Shown here: one piece after another, positions 6,801 through 7,219 of the stretch | Layout of the letters: the number at the start of each line of letters is the position of its first letter | How positions within the stretch are numbered: the stretch's first letter is position 1 | Source: Clostridia bacterium | GTDB taxonomy: Bacteria > Bacillota > Clostridia > Oscillospirales > Acutalibacteraceae | Direction: 5' to 3' | Assembly: GCA_900766945.1 (NCBI GenBank) | Contig: CAAFXD010000071.1 | Span: 1-7,219, forward strand | DNA length: 7,219 nt | Position numbers and translations under genes: made by a program | Notes under the pieces: generated by a model | The model's database searches: none | What the model saw: only the letters and a program-made list of their open reading frames with translations | What the model was told of the DNA's origin: nothing

Positions 6801-7219
6801 CCCGAATGGGAACGGAATGACCTCAGAGGATGGCAAACAGTTTGCCGGCTGGTTTAATCCGGAACAGTACCAAAATGTTGACCATGATATTGTTGTTTTA
6901 CCGTCCTACTACTTTGAAGAAACTGCTGCGGTGCCGACATTCAGCGTAACATCGGGCGAATTTAGCGATAAAATCACATTAACGCTTTCAACCGACGATG
7001 AAAATGATGTCATTTTCTATATGGTTAACGGCGATGAAAGTGAAGAAAAGGTGTATACCGGCCCGATTACGATCGATAAAACCTCTTCCGTTACAGCGTA
7101 TACGACAAGTTTTGGGAAAAACGACAGCGAAACCGTGACGGAGTATTATTGCATCAATAATGGCGACGCACCGAGTGCGTGGATGCTGTACAGCGAATTG
7201 CCGTCAGAAGTGACTGCGA
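3820..7219 (+). CDS. Very large secreted CHAP-domain multimodular surface protein (3' end outside window)
   Basis: The frame is open from ATG 3820 to the window edge, giving at least 1,133 residues. Order: signal peptide (1-32, hydrophobic core 9-29, cut after ASA); CHAP domain about 45-186 with likely catalytic Cys56 (RNNCVAYAQ) and His110 (CWSGHVAVVES) plus Glu126; Pro-rich linker (189-202); FN3-like domain (203-286); two InlB-type (Listeria-Bacteroides) repeats (289-413); an unassigned beta-rich region (420-523); an aromatic module with WSxWS repeats and a Cys/His cluster (528-746); another beta-sandwich-like segment (757-838); three InlB-type repeats (842-1031); and a chitobiase/hexosaminidase C-terminal-like domain (1038-1111, PTFSVTSGEFSDKITLTLST). 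CHAP domains are cysteine amidases or endopeptidases that usually cut peptidoglycan; the other modules suggest adhesion or spacing at the cell surface. The gene starts 81 bp after the scaffoldin stop. The anchor or dockerin, if any, is not visible. Substrate is unknown; the CHAP and InlB calls are the firmest. Confidence 0.88.
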   Translation, partial: MKKKISTRVISVMLTLLMVVSIIPMGTIGASAVSFSPRFSAPAKAGWYSDYARNNCVAYAQCRANEILGYNANLGRFSNSGGWVANCKRTGAFPTGSYPKVGALACWSGHVAVVESIEGNRMVLSEAHYTFQPKSNHSSYSNTVINGGGGSAGTWFTNWSGTFNTSTGRPNYLKNQTFRGYVYLIDSAEPPEPPKPPIPNTPSISLSATKIAQGDAVTVSWNAVTNAESYVLGLSSTTGYTEEINVGNATSKTITLSAEETMSFRVYAKNSTGASSWSSYQSCTAYGPSKVTFTDWDGTVLQTSTVAYGKSAQPPVSPTRDGYSFQGWSDSYYNVTSDKTIQALYKINTYTVNFYDYNNKLITSEKAEYLQSVTPPTEVNVPEGYEFYGWDSTAYQNVFTKADNKVINVHGIYNWSNADLPVTCNITSASRQPDGYYVTFDLTNYPDAITRGRAVVSLKTESGKLVDMTESAAFSLPKGTIGEITKAGMEVFIPCEKAASQIEIIIVNSYSSGVPISKPVTSEINQALMWSDWSAKQPANPDGTLEIESRLEYRYRDKEFSTGNTKTKDGWVWTGAKNTTFIGETGYQDSQLSTYDNETGKRVLAGTQSVPVYGTTWGYVYYHFYKSGGGNHTFCPTNHAGGTYHGYYYSTTPFTWYKYSDCGKMDLYSGYACPDCGATKYWWYNSNDSKTITVQTGTKTQYNYYNYNYIYDFYRWKDWSSWSTDVITATDNREVETQTTYRYKSTAAGLEDDTGVQHTVSGQLDTALAGKQITLFVYKVDSASDYTNEYVGQSTVAEDGSYRFTFKLREEPSVKTGDFTVAIGIEGTTNTIVVDAIKAPKPTYTVNFYDWDGSIISTQHVEEGKDAVLPVNPTKEGYTFLGWDKSIANIQEDTDFYADFKKNEYTVVFVDWENQMIEVKTFEHGDVLTPPDYAQVEGYTFDCWDQIANGNVTVTQNMVVSAQYNVNTYTVKFLDYDNNVISTQEVEYGKDAVAPNGNGMTSEDGKQFAGWFNPEQYQNVDHDIVVLPSYYFEETAAVPTFSVTSGEFSDKITLTLSTDDENDVIFYMVNGDESEEKVYTGPITIDKTSSVTAYTTSFGKNDSETVTEYYCINNGDAPSAWMLYSELPSEVTA
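4684..5058 (+). repeat. First block of InlB-type (Listeria-Bacteroides) repeats, two copies
   Basis: Residues 289-346 and 347-413 each follow the family pattern: a VxFxDWDG or VNFYDYNN strand, a middle strand with a Gly or Pro-rich turn (AYGKSAQPP), then GYxFxGW (GYSFQGW, GYEFYGW) and a closing Ala-x-Tyr or Gly-x-Tyr (QALYK, HGIYN). These beta-grasp-like repeats are common extracellular spacers in Firmicutes surface proteins. The second copy is longer near its end (NKVINVHGIYN). Confidence 0.85.
5401..6057 (+). repeat. Aromatic module: two WSxWS...YRYR repeats around a Cys/His cluster
   Basis: Copy A (residues 530-556) reads WSDWS, then ESRLEYRYRD; copy B (716-744) reads WKDWSSWS, then VETQTTYRYK. 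The intervening 160 residues are rich in Tyr, Trp and Gly and hold Cys635, His639, Cys662, Cys673 and Cys676 (FCPTNH, SDCGK, CPDCG), which could bind zinc, and a Tyr/Asn-rich stretch at 701-715. The WSxWS spacing recalls thrombospondin type 1 repeats, but the usual disulphide cysteines are absent. I do not know a named family that fits the whole module. Confidence 0.6.
6343..6912 (+). repeat. Second block of InlB-type repeats, three copies
   Basis: Three copies follow in tandem at residues 842-900, 901-965 and 966-1031. Each opens with YTVxF (YTVNFYDWDG, YTVVFVDWEN, YTVKFLDYDN) and carries the Gly-Tyr-x-Phe-x-x-Trp core (GYTFLGW, GYTFDCW); the third is degenerate, with KQFAGWF and an enlarged loop before it. 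Each is about 60-66 residues. They separate the aromatic module from the chitobiase-C-terminal-like domain. Confidence 0.85.

Overview
The window looks like a piece of a Clostridia (Bacillota) chromosome, most likely a gut or rumen member of the Oscillospiraceae/Ruminococcaceae type. The reasons are the moderately AT-rich DNA with strong AGGAG-type ribosome binding sites, a rhaA-rhaD rhamnose operon, a secreted protein made of cohesin-like domains plus a dockerin, and a very large secreted CHAP protein carrying FN3, InlB-type and chitobiase-C-terminal-like modules. Genus and species cannot be told from the sequence alone. All three complete or long genes, and the partial one, are on the + strand.

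Region 1 (1-1105) is the 3' end of a rhamnose catabolic operon. The last 73 codons of L-rhamnose isomerase (rhaA) overlap the start of rhamnulose-1-phosphate aldolase (rhaD) by ATGA. RhaD keeps its zinc and catalytic residues. A clear intrinsic terminator follows.

Region 2 (about 1106-2244) is an AT-rich stretch of more than 1.1 kb with no convincing gene. It is full of DNA that can fold. There are two strong terminator-like hairpins that look usable from both strands, a 9-bp inverted repeat followed by A6T7, an almost uninterrupted 40-bp GC-rich palindrome (two 19-nt arms around CC), and a 12-bp inverted repeat with a competing partner. It may hold small RNAs, a degenerate mobile or repeat element, or the remains of lost genes; the sequence does not decide between these.

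Region 3 (2245-7219) encodes two secreted proteins. The first (497 aa) has a signal peptide, three cohesin-like modules and a C-terminal two-repeat dockerin, so it is a small scaffoldin or adaptor. The second starts 81 bp downstream and runs off the window (at least 1,133 aa). It has a signal peptide, a CHAP amidase/peptidase domain, a proline linker, an FN3-like domain, InlB-type repeats in blocks of two and three, and a chitobiase-C-terminal-like domain. Between the two InlB blocks lies an unfamiliar aromatic module with two WSxWS...YRYR repeats around a Cys/His cluster. The second gene has its own TATAAT -10 box overlapped by a cre-like (CcpA-type) operator candidate.

The adjacency suggests, but does not prove, that the two proteins act together on the cell surface or in a secreted assembly: the cohesins of the first would hold dockerin-bearing clients, while the second would cut peptidoglycan or peptides and bind surfaces. 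Whether the second protein ends in a dockerin lies beyond the window and is the key missing fact.
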